Shown: one piece after another, positions 1-8,754 of the stretch
How positions within the stretch are numbered: the first letter of the stretch is position 1
Layout: every line of letters starts with the position of its first letter
Assembly: GCF_013388255.1 (NCBI RefSeq)
Contig: NZ_CP058215.1
Span: forward strand, 2,285,332 to 2,349,331
Length of the DNA stretch: 64,000 nt
Direction: 5' to 3'
Source of the DNA: Methanolobus zinderi
GTDB taxonomy: Archaea; Halobacteriota; Methanosarcinia; Methanosarcinales; Methanosarcinaceae
Made by a program: the position numbers and the translations under genes
The notes under the pieces: model-generated
Database searches by the model: none
What the model saw: only the letters and a program-made list of their open reading frames with translations
Told to the model about the DNA's origin: nothing

Positions 1-2
1 TG

Positions 3-659
3 ATAAGTGTTGCCTTAAATATCCTAGGAGGAGCCATAAACGCTACTACCGGAATAGTACTTATCATAGTTACAACAGGATTCCTGCTCCTGGATTCTCT
101 AGAAGTTCCGGAAAAGATATTTGAGGAGGCAGAAGAACGGTCTTTAGTTCTGAAGAATCTGGGTGGTTTCGGTAAAAGTCTCATGGATTACGTTATGATA
201 AGAACCGAAACGAATGTAATCACAGGAGTGGGTATTGGAATTATACTTCTTCTGGGAAGGATCGAATTCGCAATATTCTGGGCTTTAGTCATAATCATAT
301 TCAGCTATATACCCTATATCGGTCTTTTCCTGGCATCCATTCCACCTGTATTCCTTGCACTGATGCAGTATGGTCCTGTGGCAGCCCTTATCGTTATTGC
401 AATCATTACGGTTGTGAATACGCTTGCTGAGAATGTGATTTTCCCCTCACTTGCAGGAAGGGGACTGGAACTTTATTCTTCAGTTGTATTCATATCTCTG
501 GTCTACTGGGCCTTCGTGCTGGGACCTGCCGGAGCACTGATCTCAGTTCCTCTCACGATGGCTGTTAAATCTATACTCGATAGTTTTGAGGAGACAAAGA
601 GTTTGGGAATGTTGCTGGGTCCAAGCAAAAGCGAAGAAAAGGTAAAAGAACCAGAATAG
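3..659 (+). CDS. AI-2E family transporter (PerM-like permease), 5' end outside window
   Basis: The frame is open from the left edge, so the N-terminus is missing and 218 residues are visible. The protein is very hydrophobic. It has helices near the window edge, a charged stretch, and then several closely packed helices around the visible motif YIPYIGLFLASIPP, which is characteristic of the last membrane domain of AI-2E/PerM (UPF0118) permeases. The C-terminus is a short charged tail (SKSEEKVKEPE). The family moves small molecules or ions across the cytoplasmic membrane. The substrate cannot be read from sequence, and the autoinducer label should not be taken literally in an archaeon. It appears monocistronic; the next gene is convergent. 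Confidence 0.8.
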   Translation: MSVALNILGGAINATTGIVLIIVTTGFLLLDSLEVPEKIFEEAEERSLVLKNLGGFGKSLMDYVMIRTETNVITGVGIGIILLLGRIEFAIFWALVIIIFSYIPYIGLFLASIPPVFLALMQYGPVAALIVIAIITVVNTLAENVIFPSLAGRGLELYSSVVFISLVYWAFVLGPAGALISVPLTMAVKSILDSFEETKSLGMLLGPSKSEEKVKEPE

Positions 660-768
660 GGTGACTATTTCTTGTCCGTTTTTCCTGAGAACTGGCTTTC
701 CCGGCAGGGGAGCCAGCCCGGATATTGCAAATCGCCATCAATGGCCAGGCTTAATTCTCTTAGTCATT

Positions 769-1482
769 CTATTCCTTTTTCTTCGTTTCCCCTGTAGAGA
801 CAGCAGCGAATTCCACAGCACCCTCTGATGTGACCTCACCCGCACCGGCAACTGCTTCCTCCTCAGAGACAGCGATGCCAAATACTTCAACTTCCTCAGG
901 AGAGGAAACAACCTCGCTAGCCGCTATTCCATCCATGGTCAGATCCATAGCCAGCAATACATCCTTGCGGGCGGCCAGATGGTCACTGATCTCGTGGGAA
1001 ATTTCCTTGGCCATCGTAAGTGTCTCCGTTTTAGGAGTATGCTTGCGCACCTCTTCAACAAATTTCTTGCTGGTTGTAACAACAAGGGCCGAAGTGCCGG
1101 AAGGTAGAGAGGTACCGATCTCCTTTAGAGATTTGTTGTCAAAGCCGGCATCATGATGAGCTGCGGCACCACCTACTACGGCACCCGCACCGGCACCAAC
1201 GACCACACCTGCCGGTCCCCCCAACAGACCGATAACGCCGCCGATCAGGGTGCCAATCCCGACACCTTTGCCGGTACTCATATCTTCCGTCTCTTTGATG
1301 TGTACTTTTCCTTTGGCATCGTGACGCACCACGGCAGCATCATCGTAGTAAAAGCCGCCGTGCTTTTTGGACTGCTTCAAACTATCTAAAGCATGGTCTG
1401 CACCCATCTCTTCTACGTAGGCAGCTACAAACATACCCACACTTTCAGCACCTTGTCCCTCGTTTATCGTTTCCTTACTCAT
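769..1482 (-). CDS. DUF1269-type protein with glycine-zipper segment
   Basis: The protein has 237 residues. The start chosen is the ATG at 1482, eight bases after a clear AGGAG; an in-frame GTG at 1491 overlaps that ribosome site and is less likely. Residues 25-145 fit the DUF1269 pattern: an alpha/beta ferredoxin-like half, a Gly-rich hydrophobic stretch at about 71-108 (GIGTLIGGVIGLLGG), and a second alpha/beta half ending in SGTSALVVTTSKK. The last 70 residues are acidic and rich in Ala, Val and Glu, apparently a low-complexity tail. The glycine zipper could insert into or lie on the membrane. The family's function is unknown; it is often seen with stress genes, as here. Family call fairly sure, role unknown. 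Confidence 0.7.
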   Translation of the reverse strand: MSKETINEGQGAESVGMFVAAYVEEMGADHALDSLKQSKKHGGFYYDDAAVVRHDAKGKVHIKETEDMSTGKGVGIGTLIGGVIGLLGGPAGVVVGAGAGAVVGGAAAHHDAGFDNKSLKEIGTSLPSGTSALVVTTSKKFVEEVRKHTPKTETLTMAKEISHEISDHLAARKDVLLAMDLTMDGIAASEVVSSPEEVEVFGIAVSEEEAVAGAGEVTSEGAVEFAAVSTGETKKKE

Positions 1483-1694
1483 TGATTTCACTCCTTACTA
1501 TTTAGATGGCAGTTCTGTTTACATCTGGAGTTATGATAAATCCCCATTTGCCAAAATTCAAGATCCTAACCCCAGTTGAGCATCTATTACTTTAGTTCTG
1601 GATGGTTCATACTAATCCATTTTGAACGTATACTAAGAAAGATGAGTAAAGAGGACAGTTTCGCATCATCTTCAGTAAAGACTCACTGTTTCGT

Positions 1695-3293
1695 TTATTT
1701 TTCCACCAGCTTCCTGTCCGACAGGCCAACCGTTGACACCAGCCCCACCAGGGCCAGGAAGATCAGGAAAGCTATCCCTACCTTAAAGGCCTGGGTCCGG
1801 TCAGCAGCATAAATATCCATGATCTCTGCTTTTAGTTCTGCATCCGCATCTGTTGTTTGCAGCCAGTTCTGTATCTGGGTGTCCGAGACCAGTTGTACAC
1901 CATCCTGTACAGCCGCGTTGAGTTCCGGTTTATATTGCTGTGGAATCGCAGTGCTGTCCTCTATACTTACCGTCAGACCTGTCATCAGAGTACCAATCAT
2001 TATAGTACCCACCAGAGCTACACCTATGGAGTTGCCAAGCTGTTCGAAGGTGCCGGTAATACCTGCGGTTTCAGGAGTCTCGTGCTCGTCGACCGAGGAG
2101 TAAATGAGGTTCAAGATCTGGGAAGTCACCAGTCCTATACCTGCACCGAACACAACCCCATAGCTCAGGTCCGATGGCTGTACATCCGGTTTCACAGTTG
2201 CTGCCACGATCCCAAGACCAAAGATGATCAGCAAAAATCCTGCCTGGATGATGCGCTTTGCTATGAACCTGGCTGTCAGTCTGGCCCCTACTATGGCAGC
2301 CACCAATACTGCTGCCGACAGGGGAAGAAGTGCAAAGCCCGTCTGCATTGCAGTGAACTCGAAGGTAAGCTGCAGTAGCAGTGGGAAGGTAAAGAGAAAG
2401 GCAGCAGTAAGGCCCATCTGAAGACTACGGACAAAAAATCCGGGGAAAAGGCCGGGTACATTGAAGAGCGAAGGTTTGAACAGGCCATCGCCACCGGTCC
2501 CCTCCTGCCGCTTTTCCCACCTGAAAAGCAACATCAGCAATAATATTCCAAGTCCGATAAGGACAGGGGTAATGGAAAGGCCAAAAGGAGCGATTTCAAA
2601 AGGTCCGATCACAAAAGGCTGCTTGGCAAGCCAGAATCCGTAGACCTGTCCCAATAGAATTCCCAGGACAATGGAGAAAAGGCTCAGAACGGACAGGAAT
2701 GAGCCTGCAAAATCAAACTTCGGCTTTCCTTCCATCGGCAGATCTGCCTTGATGCTTCTGCTAAGCACCAGCACCGAGACCACTACCAGCACCTCTAGCA
2801 GGAAAGCCCAGCGCCAGGTATGAAATGTTGTCAGGTAACCACCCACGATTGGACCTACAGCCGCTCCCACAGCACCGATAGCACTGACTATGCTATAGGC
2901 AAAAGCCAGATCCTTTCCCTGATATTCGTCCCTCAGCAGGGTCTGTATATTGGGCAGCATCAGTGCTGATCCCAGACCTTCGATAACAGACCAGCCTATC
3001 AGTAATGTGCCCAGTCCCTGACTTATGGAAGCAGTGAAAGTGCCTATACCGAAAAGTATCGTACCAATCAGAAATGTCCTCTTCTTGCCCAGAATGTCAC
3101 CCAGTTTACCACCGATGAGTATGAACGATGCCATGACAAGTGCATAGATCGAGATAGCTCCCTGGATACCGCTTACAGTGGTGTCCAGATCTTCGATCAA
3201 AGCCGATATGGACACGTTCATTATCGTTGTGTCGATCACAATAATGAACATCGCCATTGAAAGTGTGATCAGCACCGACCATTTCTTCATCAT
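1695..3293 (-). CDS. MFS drug exporter, DHA2 (EmrB/QacA) type, 14 TM
   Basis: The protein has 532 residues, typical for 14-helix drug:proton antiporters of the EmrB/QacA subfamily. The N-terminus carries the family signature VIDTTIMNVSISAL in helix 1, followed by the motif GGKLGDILGKKRTF between helices 2 and 3 and the antiporter motif region AIGAVGAAVGPIVGGYL in helix 5. The start ATG at 3293 has GGAGG seven bases upstream. The family exports lipophilic compounds using the ion gradient; the substrate is not predictable. The gene stands alone between divergent or unrelated genes and has no MarR/TetR neighbour. A long loop near residues 455-490 precedes the last helix. Confidence 0.88.
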   Translation of the reverse strand: MMKKWSVLITLSMAMFIIVIDTTIMNVSISALIEDLDTTVSGIQGAISIYALVMASFILIGGKLGDILGKKRTFLIGTILFGIGTFTASISQGLGTLLIGWSVIEGLGSALMLPNIQTLLRDEYQGKDLAFAYSIVSAIGAVGAAVGPIVGGYLTTFHTWRWAFLLEVLVVVSVLVLSRSIKADLPMEGKPKFDFAGSFLSVLSLFSIVLGILLGQVYGFWLAKQPFVIGPFEIAPFGLSITPVLIGLGILLLMLLFRWEKRQEGTGGDGLFKPSLFNVPGLFPGFFVRSLQMGLTAAFLFTFPLLLQLTFEFTAMQTGFALLPLSAAVLVAAIVGARLTARFIAKRIIQAGFLLIIFGLGIVAATVKPDVQPSDLSYGVVFGAGIGLVTSQILNLIYSSVDEHETPETAGITGTFEQLGNSIGVALVGTIMIGTLMTGLTVSIEDSTAIPQQYKPELNAAVQDGVQLVSDTQIQNWLQTTDADAELKAEIMDIYAADRTQAFKVGIAFLIFLALVGLVSTVGLSDRKLVEK

Positions 3294-3466
3294 AGCAAAC
3301 CCTCCTACCCGGTATGCACCTGAATCAACTGAGAATCAAAACCCAGTTCATTCAGACAAGCCAAAACCCAAATCCCCATTAGTTGTTTATATTCTGCAAG
3401 TTTAGACTTTTTGACACTTAGTTACGTATCGCAATTCAGTAGTATTAATCATCGTCCATGTAAACT

Positions 3467-3850
3467 TCAGTCAGTCCCGAAAGCCTCCTTGGTACCTGGC
3501 AACATAACGTAGATCAGGACCAGGGCATTCAGTATCACCGAGGCGTTCACATCATACCACGAGCCGCCTGTAATCAGTATAATGAAATCGAAGCTCAGGT
3601 TCATGACTGAGAGAAAAGCAACGAACATCCACCCCTGTGGATCTACCTCCCAGAGCATCCTGGCTACCCAGAACCAGATATATGCCAGCAGGCCGTAGAG
3701 CAGAGCGTACCACAGATTGAAAGTACGTATGTCCAGAGGGCCTATAAAAGGCAAAAAGCCCAGAAAACGAAGTGTTATGATAACGTTCAATACAAATAAG
3801 ATCCCGGCCAGGATTGCCAGGATCGTCACACCTATCGGCCTATTTTCCAT
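3467..3850 (-). CDS. small four-helix membrane protein
   Basis: The protein has 127 residues with four predicted membrane helices: about 8-28, 44-66, 75-92 and 100-118. The first helix begins right after ENRPIGVTILAILAG, a start common in small archaeal and bacterial integral membrane proteins related to DUF2127. The loop WEVDPQGWMFV between helices 2 and 3 is the most distinctive hydrophilic element. A GGGAG-like site precedes the ATG. It lies 37 bases downstream of the lipoprotein gene on the same strand, so the two are probably cotranscribed. No catalytic motif is visible and I do not assign a function. Confidence 0.6.
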   Translation of the reverse strand: MENRPIGVTILAILAGILFVLNVIITLRFLGFLPFIGPLDIRTFNLWYALLYGLLAYIWFWVARMLWEVDPQGWMFVAFLSVMNLSFDFIILITGGSWYDVNASVILNALVLIYVMLPGTKEAFGTD

Positions 3851-3887
3851 TCATTCCACTCCCTTACACTCTTTAAAAGAAAGGATT

Positions 3888-4430
3888 TTATTGTTCCTCT
3901 CCCCTCTGGAATTCTCTGGAAAATGACTGCTCAACTGTTCCTGATTCCGTATTAAAGAACATGGTCCCTTCCATGGTCCATACAACTTCCCCTTCCGTCA
4001 CGGCACCGAGGATTGCTGCCGGTGCTGTTGAAACTGATCCTACAAAGTTTGTTGTCGTTTCTATTTCTTCATCCGGTGGTATCTCAATAGGTTCCTCAAA
4101 GGTCCCCTCTCCCATTCTCACATCGTTAGCGTAGATATCATATTCCATTCTTTCAAGTTCCACCGTAGTATCCCCGGGATTATATACAGCAAAGGTCAAA
4201 GTCAGATCGACCACATCCCTGCTGATCTCATTTACCTCGATGCCCCTGATCCGCAGTTCCGTATCTCTTACAGCCTGAGCGCTCTCTTCTATATTCATAT
4301 CTTCCTGTTCAGTCTGATTTGCCCCGGTATCATTATCTACTGGCTGGTCCTCGGTATCTGTTGACGTACATCCCATAGCCATGAACATAACAAACAGTAT
4401 TATAAACAGTATTATCAATCGCTTTATCAT
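3888..4430 (-). CDS. lipoprotein with LEA-14-like (LEA type 2) domain
   Basis: The protein has 180 residues. Residues 1-20 form a hydrophobic signal ending in the lipobox MAMGC, so Cys21 is the predicted lipid-anchored N-terminus outside the cytoplasmic membrane. A Thr/Glu/Asp/Gln-rich linker (22-50) follows. Residues 55-175 look like a late-embryogenesis-abundant type 2 beta-sandwich: RIRGIEVNEISRDVVDLTLT, then YNPGDTTVELERMEYDIYAN and a conserved turn around FEEPIEIPPDEE. Such domains are linked to desiccation or osmotic stress in other organisms. This agrees with the neighbouring stress genes, but the actual role here is inferred only from the fold. Confidence 0.68.
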   Translation of the reverse strand: MIKRLIILFIILFVMFMAMGCTSTDTEDQPVDNDTGANQTEQEDMNIEESAQAVRDTELRIRGIEVNEISRDVVDLTLTFAVYNPGDTTVELERMEYDIYANDVRMGEGTFEEPIEIPPDEEIETTTNFVGSVSTAPAAILGAVTEGEVVWTMEGTMFFNTESGTVEQSFSREFQRGEEQ

Positions 4431-4850
4431 AAACTAACCCCACTTATTGAATAGTCTTGTTTAACTAAACCGGGCCCGTATCCGGTGAAAAGTACTATGA
4501 AATACAAAGAAGGAATTGATCTGGCAATTGAACTTGTATCCATCGAAAATCACCTTTTAGGCCCATAAAAGAAATTAATATCCGGATTTAAATCATTGCA
4601 GGAAACTTTAGTCCGAATTAACCGATAGATGTGCCACAATAGAGAAAACAGAATATATCAGAGCATAGTACATCCAGTTCATATTCAGAATTATTATATA
4701 CACAGGCCTGATTTCATCCATACTAAAGTTTCTTACGCTTTTATATGCCTTCCCAAAAGATATTAAAATGCATTAAAACGCCCATGCAGCTTAGATGCCT
4801 GCATCAGATAATCAATATAGCAGATAGAAATCTGCTGTAAAGGGGTTTCA
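4431..4850. promoter_or_regulatory. 420-bp divergent promoter region with leader hairpin
   Basis: This gap separates the lipoprotein gene (minus) from the LURP-like gene (plus). A TATA-like TTTATAT at 4740-4746 would give a leader of about 80 bases for the plus gene. That leader holds a perfect hairpin at 4819-4836 (AGCAGAT, loop AGAA, ATCTGCT), just before the GGGG ribosome site. A 10-base inverted pair, GAAACTTTAG at 4602-4611 and CTAAAGTTTC at 4723-4732, flanks the middle. I see no convincing gene or tRNA in it. Confidence 0.4.
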
Positions 4851-5426
4851 ATGCTCAGGAGAAGAAGGGAAAGGTCTGGAGGCCCTGGTGTGCTCAGAAG
4901 CAGAGCCACACCTGAAGCCACCGGGGAAGGAGAGCACCTCGGCACACGATTCAAAGTCCTCCAGCGTTTTTTTACAATTGGGGACCGCTTTTTTATAGAG
5001 GATGAACACGGTAACAGAGCATTCCGAATCGAGAACAAGGTACTTCGCTTGCGCAAGACACTGAAGTTCCAGGATCTTGATGGTAATGATATCTACAAGA
5101 TACAGGAGAAAGTGGCACGTATACGCGATACCATGGAGATCGAGAGTGATGGCCATACTGTTGCAAAGGTTCATAATGCACTTATCACACCGCTGCGTGA
5201 CCGCTGGAAGGTCTCCGTTACAGACGGCGAGGATCTGACGGCTAAGGGCAATATCCTGAACCATGAATATAAGATCATGAGAAATGGCCGGGTCATCGGA
5301 GAGGTTTCTAAAAAATGGTTCCGTGTCCGTGATACATATGGTGTGGATGTGCACGACGGTGAGGACGCCCTGCTTATTCTTGCAATTACTGTGGTCATTG
5401 ATACAATGGCACACAAAGGACGATAA
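4851..5426 (+). CDS. LURP-one-related (LOR) family protein
   Basis: The protein has 191 residues. After a basic, Gly-rich 30-residue lead it shows the LOR/tubby-like pattern of short antiparallel strands: FTIGDRFFIEDEHGNRAF, VLRLRKTLKFQDLDGNDIYK, and near the end YGVDVHDGEDALLILAITVV, the single hydrophobic helix that closes the barrel. Relatives in plants and bacteria may bind membranes or phospholipids, but no biochemical activity is established for archaeal members. GGGG precedes the ATG by five bases. It is 12 bases upstream of the HdeD-like gene, so the two form an operon of probable envelope or stress function. Confidence 0.72.
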   Translation: MLRRRRERSGGPGVLRSRATPEATGEGEHLGTRFKVLQRFFTIGDRFFIEDEHGNRAFRIENKVLRLRKTLKFQDLDGNDIYKIQEKVARIRDTMEIESDGHTVAKVHNALITPLRDRWKVSVTDGEDLTAKGNILNHEYKIMRNGRVIGEVSKKWFRVRDTYGVDVHDGEDALLILAITVVIDTMAHKGR

Positions 5427-5438
5427 TGGGGGAAATAA

Positions 5439-5993
5439 ATGTCAAACATATACGATCTGGATTCGGTAAATAGCCAGGCATTATTGCTGGGAGGAATCGC
5501 CTCGCTTATATTCGGCATTTTGCTGCTTAGCTGGCCTGGGGCTACACTATCTGTAATTATGTTACTTGTTGGTCTTTGGTGGTTGATACAGGGAATATTC
5601 ATGATATTCGGTATATTCCTTGACAGTTCACAATGGGGCTGGAAACTATTTTCAGGAATAATAGGGATAGTCGCCGGCATACTTGTCCTGCAACATCCGC
5701 TTCAGGCATCTGTTATAGTACCGGCAACTCTGGCACTTATTATTGGAATACTGGGGCTTAGTATGGGAATTTTAGTTCTGATCGCTGCCTTTGCAGGTGA
5801 CGGATGGGGAACAGGCATACTTGGTGTTGCCAGTATTCTCATAGGTCTGCTGTTCATCTTCAATGTCTATCTCGGTGCAACTATACTTGTATGGTCGATT
5901 GCCTTCTTGATGATAGTATCCGGAATAAGCGGAATATACTGGGCATACAGGGATCATGAATTTGTAGTCAAGAAAGGTCATACACCACATTGA
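5439..5993 (+). CDS. HdeD family (DUF308) membrane protein
   Basis: The protein has 184 residues with six predicted helices and repeated short hydrophobic blocks, matching the DUF308/HdeD fold. The motif LLSWPGATLSVIMLLVGLWW in the first repeat is close to the family consensus (hydrophobic, WPG, then helix). A second LQHPLQASVIVPATLALIIG and a third YLGATILVWSIAFLMIVSG follow the same pattern. HdeD is linked to acid resistance in enterobacteria; in archaea the role is unknown. GGGGG lies eight bases before the ATG. It is cotranscribed with the LOR protein upstream. Confidence 0.8.
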   Translation: MSNIYDLDSVNSQALLLGGIASLIFGILLLSWPGATLSVIMLLVGLWWLIQGIFMIFGIFLDSSQWGWKLFSGIIGIVAGILVLQHPLQASVIVPATLALIIGILGLSMGILVLIAAFAGDGWGTGILGVASILIGLLFIFNVYLGATILVWSIAFLMIVSGISGIYWAYRDHEFVVKKGHTPH

Positions 5994-6165
5994 AACTATT
6001 ATTTATTTTTCATTTTATCCTTTTTTGAACTCACAATACCCAGTAACAATGCGTTTTTAACCAATCTTAGCTATGGCCGTTGAGATAAAGTGAACAAGCA
6101 TCTGCATTAACCATACCAACCTTCACATTTTTATCCCAGGCAGGACTTTAATTCAGATAGATATC

Positions 6166-7185
6166 ATGAGAACCATAGACTGGAATGACGAATCAAATTC
6201 TATAGTTATGATAGACCAGACGCTCCTTCCTGTGGAGTACAGGGTGATCGAATGTAAGACACTTGCTTCGCTCTGTGAGGCGATCAGATCCCTGCGCGTA
6301 AGAGGAGCACCCGCACTAGGGGCTGCCGGAGCCTTCGGAATAGCTCTTGCAGCAGAACTGAGCAGTGCGGATGATATGGATGGTCTGACAAGAGACCTGA
6401 AGGTAGCGGCAAAGACAATCAAGGCTACCCGACCCACTGCGGTAAATCTTGCGTGGGGAGTGGACAGGACCATCAATGCGATCTCGGATGCATATGATGT
6501 TGATGGCATCAAGGACATTGTACTTGCCGAAGCAAAGAACATAGCTGACGAAGATGTGGAGACAAACAAAAAGCTCGGGAAGCATGGAGCAAAGCTGCTG
6601 GAAGACGGGGACACTGTGATGACACACTGCAATGCCGGAAGGCTGGCATGTGTAGATTGGGGTACCGCACTTGGGGTGATCCGTTCTGCGGTTGAAGCAG
6701 GCAAGGATATCAATGTCATTGCCTGTGAAACAAGACCCCTGAACCAGGGTGGCAGGATCACTACCTGGGAGCTTATGCAGGACAATATAGATGTGAGACT
6801 TATAAGTGATTCAATGTCAGGGCACGTCATGAGCAAGGGAATGGTTGATAAGGTCATAGTGGGTGCCGACAGGATCACAGGAGATGCGGTATTCAACAAG
6901 ATAGGAACCTATACTCACTCGGTGCTCGCAAAAGAGCATGAGATCCCATTTTATGTGGCAGCCCCGATATCAACCTTCGATCCCGACAACTGGGAAGATA
7001 CTGTTACCATCGAGCAGAGGGATGCAGATGAGCTACGCTTCTTTAAGGATGTGCAGATCGCCCCTGCGGACGTGAAAGTGTACAATCCGGCATTCGATGC
7101 CACACCCATGGAGAATGTGACCGCTGTTATCACAGAGAAAGGAGTATTTCATCCACCCTTCCTGCTTGACGAGGTCATTGTGTGA
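6166..7185 (+). CDS. mtnA: S-methyl-5-thioribose-1-phosphate isomerase
   Basis: The protein has 339 residues, the usual length. It belongs to the eIF2B-alpha/beta/delta-like fold, but the MtnA signatures decide the call: THCNAG with the catalytic Cys155, ETRPLNQGGRITTWEL, and VGADRITGD with the catalytic Asp235, followed by NKIGTYTHSVLA and FYVAAPISTFD. It converts the ring form of methylthioribose-1-phosphate to the ribulose form, for methylthioadenosine or 5-deoxyribose-phosphate salvage. No other methionine-salvage gene is adjacent. There is no clear ribosome site; a TATA-like run about 30-40 bases upstream suggests a very short leader. An initiation-factor paralogue is less likely because both catalytic residues are present. 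Confidence 0.9.
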   Translation: MRTIDWNDESNSIVMIDQTLLPVEYRVIECKTLASLCEAIRSLRVRGAPALGAAGAFGIALAAELSSADDMDGLTRDLKVAAKTIKATRPTAVNLAWGVDRTINAISDAYDVDGIKDIVLAEAKNIADEDVETNKKLGKHGAKLLEDGDTVMTHCNAGRLACVDWGTALGVIRSAVEAGKDINVIACETRPLNQGGRITTWELMQDNIDVRLISDSMSGHVMSKGMVDKVIVGADRITGDAVFNKIGTYTHSVLAKEHEIPFYVAAPISTFDPDNWEDTVTIEQRDADELRFFKDVQIAPADVKVYNPAFDATPMENVTAVITEKGVFHPPFLLDEVIV

Positions 7186-7279
7186 AGGCACAATCTTTTA
7201 AACGATTAAGTACATGAAGGGCAACAAATAATTAAGAAAACACCGATATATTAGTGATAATAAACTATACGGAGATAAC

Positions 7280-7459
7280 ATGGCAAAAAAGAAATCAGGC
7301 GGCAGCGGACTTATGTCATCCGCAGGTCTTATGCGTTATTATGAGGCCGACAAAAGAGCAATACACGTTGATCCGAAGACCGTTATCGTTTCAGGCATAG
7401 TGATAGGCCTGTCAATACTCGTATTGAGTTCTTACTTTGGAATGTGGCCTCTTCCCTGA
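7280..7459 (+). CDS. secG: preprotein translocase Sec61-beta subunit (SecG-like)
   Basis: This short reading frame encodes 59 residues. It has a basic, Gly/Ser-rich N-terminus (MAKKKSGGSGLMSSAGLMRY), the archaeal Sec61-beta signature YYEADKRAIHVDP, and one C-terminal membrane helix (about 34-52). It is the small tail-anchored subunit of the SecYEbeta channel in the cytoplasmic membrane. GGAG lies six bases before the ATG. Its neighbours include SRP19 on the other strand, and SecF/SecD lie about 23 kb away. The length and all three features agree with the family, so the call is firm. Confidence 0.93.
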   Translation: MAKKKSGGSGLMSSAGLMRYYEADKRAIHVDPKTVIVSGIVIGLSILVLSSYFGMWPLP

Positions 7460-7528
7460 GAGTCCATTTCATATCTTTTCTGATACTTCGCACCTTGATT
7501 TAGTATATAAATTGTAAAACGTGGAAGT

Positions 7529-7816
7529 TTATTGCCCACGTATTTCTTTAATCTTAGAAGATATCTTTCTGGACAGAACAGTCTTAGGAGCAGTATCGTC
7601 TATAAGAACCCTGCCACTGGATTCCCACCAGGATTTTGGGTAGGCTTTATCGGCTTCTATTTCCGGGTTGAGTCCCAGTTTTTCAGCCGCAAGATTAATT
7701 TCCTTGACTGTCGGCTCTTTAATGGATGTCTTTCGTGAGATTATGCGCCCCTTGCTTCTTGACTTGTTTCTGTCAATATATGCAGGCCAGATAACGAGTT
7801 TTCCCTTTTCCTTCAT
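7529..7816 (-). CDS. srp19: signal recognition particle protein SRP19
   Basis: The chosen start gives 95 residues. The family pattern is clear: KLVIWPAYIDRNKSRSKGR at the N-terminus for 7S RNA contact, then IKEPTVKEINLAAEKLGL, and YPKSWWESSGRVLI, the aromatic strand before the basic tail. SRP19 binds SRP RNA and prepares it for SRP54. In-frame ATGs also occur at 7822 and 7843; none has a good ribosome site. I chose the ATG giving MKEKGKLVIWP because related proteins begin a few residues before the IWP motif. A TATA box at about 7900-7908 is shared in opposite directions with the next gene. Confidence 0.9.
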   Translation of the reverse strand: MKEKGKLVIWPAYIDRNKSRSKGRIISRKTSIKEPTVKEINLAAEKLGLNPEIEADKAYPKSWWESSGRVLIDDTAPKTVLSRKISSKIKEIRGQ

Positions 7817-7923
7817 CAACATGGAGCATAGATTGGAATTCATTCAATTTAAATTTGCTTGGGAAAATCAGTTTAGATCCGGGAACGATAAATCTTAAGT
7901 ATATAAAGTACTGCTTTAGACCC

Positions 7924-8211
7924 ATGATAGATACTCCAAGAGAGATTGAAGTCGAAAAAGCAGTAGAGAATTTCATAAAAGATGCCGGGAGGGACTTCAG
8001 AGTGTGTACAACCTGCGGAGGACCTGTTATTTACCCTATTGAGTACAGCACTCCGAAGGACACGGATCTCATAATTGAGATAGGAGGCAATACGCTATAT
8101 GTATCAAAGGTCCAGGCAAGATATCTGAGAAAGATAGAAATGAGGATGCTTGAAAGATACCTGATGTATCTTGAGAGAAAATCTAATAATCCTCATCCAG
8201 GGACTCATTGA
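7924..8211 (+). CDS. conserved small protein with CxxC motif, unknown function
   Basis: The protein has 95 residues from the ATG at 7924; a longer in-frame start would run through the TATA box (7900-7907). It shows an N-terminal helix (EIEVEKAVENFIKDAGRDF), then RVCTTCGGPVIYPIEY with a CxxC pair, a short beta segment (TDLIIEIGGNTLYVSKVQ) and a basic C-terminal helix ending in RYLMYLERKS. One CxxC alone could form half of a zinc or Fe-S site in a dimer. I do not recognise a named family. The last 29 bases overlap the end of the convergent DUF5806-like gene. Confidence 0.6.
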   Translation: MIDTPREIEVEKAVENFIKDAGRDFRVCTTCGGPVIYPIEYSTPKDTDLIIEIGGNTLYVSKVQARYLRKIEMRMLERYLMYLERKSNNPHPGTH

Positions 8212-8650
8212 TCCTGCGCAGGACATCAGCGATCAGCAACTGGACCTCGGTGGCATGTTCCTCGGGAATCTCACTGCCTTCGGTGTCCATTAATTGTTTA
8301 ATATCCTTGACCATTTTGTGAATGAGATTCAACATTTCTTCCTGTGTTATCAGCCCGGCATAGTAGGCGTAGAAGAATGTTGTTCCGCTGCGCTGAACTT
8401 TTTTCTTGAAGGATGCACGTGCGTTGGAAACCTCCTGCCGGGTATAGGTCTCGTCCATGAAGGGTACGAGTTCCGGAAGTTTTTCACCTATCCATGTCAT
8501 TTCAGACTGGTTGGACAGGTTCTTGAAGTCCGCACATAATCTTGCGGTCACCCATTCACGCCCAGTAAGATGAGTTGTTTGTTTTAGAAAGCGGGTGACG
8601 TCAGAATAACTCTTGTTGTCCATCTTTTTGAATTTGCGATATTTGTTCAT
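8183..8650 (-). CDS. DUF5806-like archaeal protein
   Basis: The protein has 155 residues, mostly alpha-helical, soluble and acidic at the C-terminus. The run YRKFKKMDNKSYSDVTRFL, then LTGREWVTARLCADFKN, and WIGEKLPELVPFM resembles the euryarchaeal family I know as DUF5806, found widely in haloarchaea and methanogens. No catalytic motif is visible and the function is unknown. The gene is transcribed toward the CxxC protein with a 29-base convergent overlap. It also stands back to back with the universal stress protein gene, the two starts being about 105 bases apart. Confidence 0.6.
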   Translation of the reverse strand: MNKYRKFKKMDNKSYSDVTRFLKQTTHLTGREWVTARLCADFKNLSNQSEMTWIGEKLPELVPFMDETYTRQEVSNARASFKKKVQRSGTTFFYAYYAGLITQEEMLNLIHKMVKDIKQLMDTEGSEIPEEHATEVQLLIADVLRRINESLDEDY

Positions 8651-8754
8651 ACTAAGCTTCCATATTGATGTCTTTAGTTGGTATTGCAGCCACTATACTA
8701 CACAATAGAAGCAAATCCAAATATTTAATAATAGCGCAGCATTATCCTAAAGCG

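Noticed and set aside
4763-5414. Two overlapping minus-strand frames across the LOR gene
   Set aside because: Antisense shadows; the plus-strand LOR protein has the domain pattern, a ribosome site and an operon partner.
6153-6899. A 248-codon minus-strand frame
   Set aside because: Antisense to mtnA; Ser/Pro/Ala-rich translation without motif.
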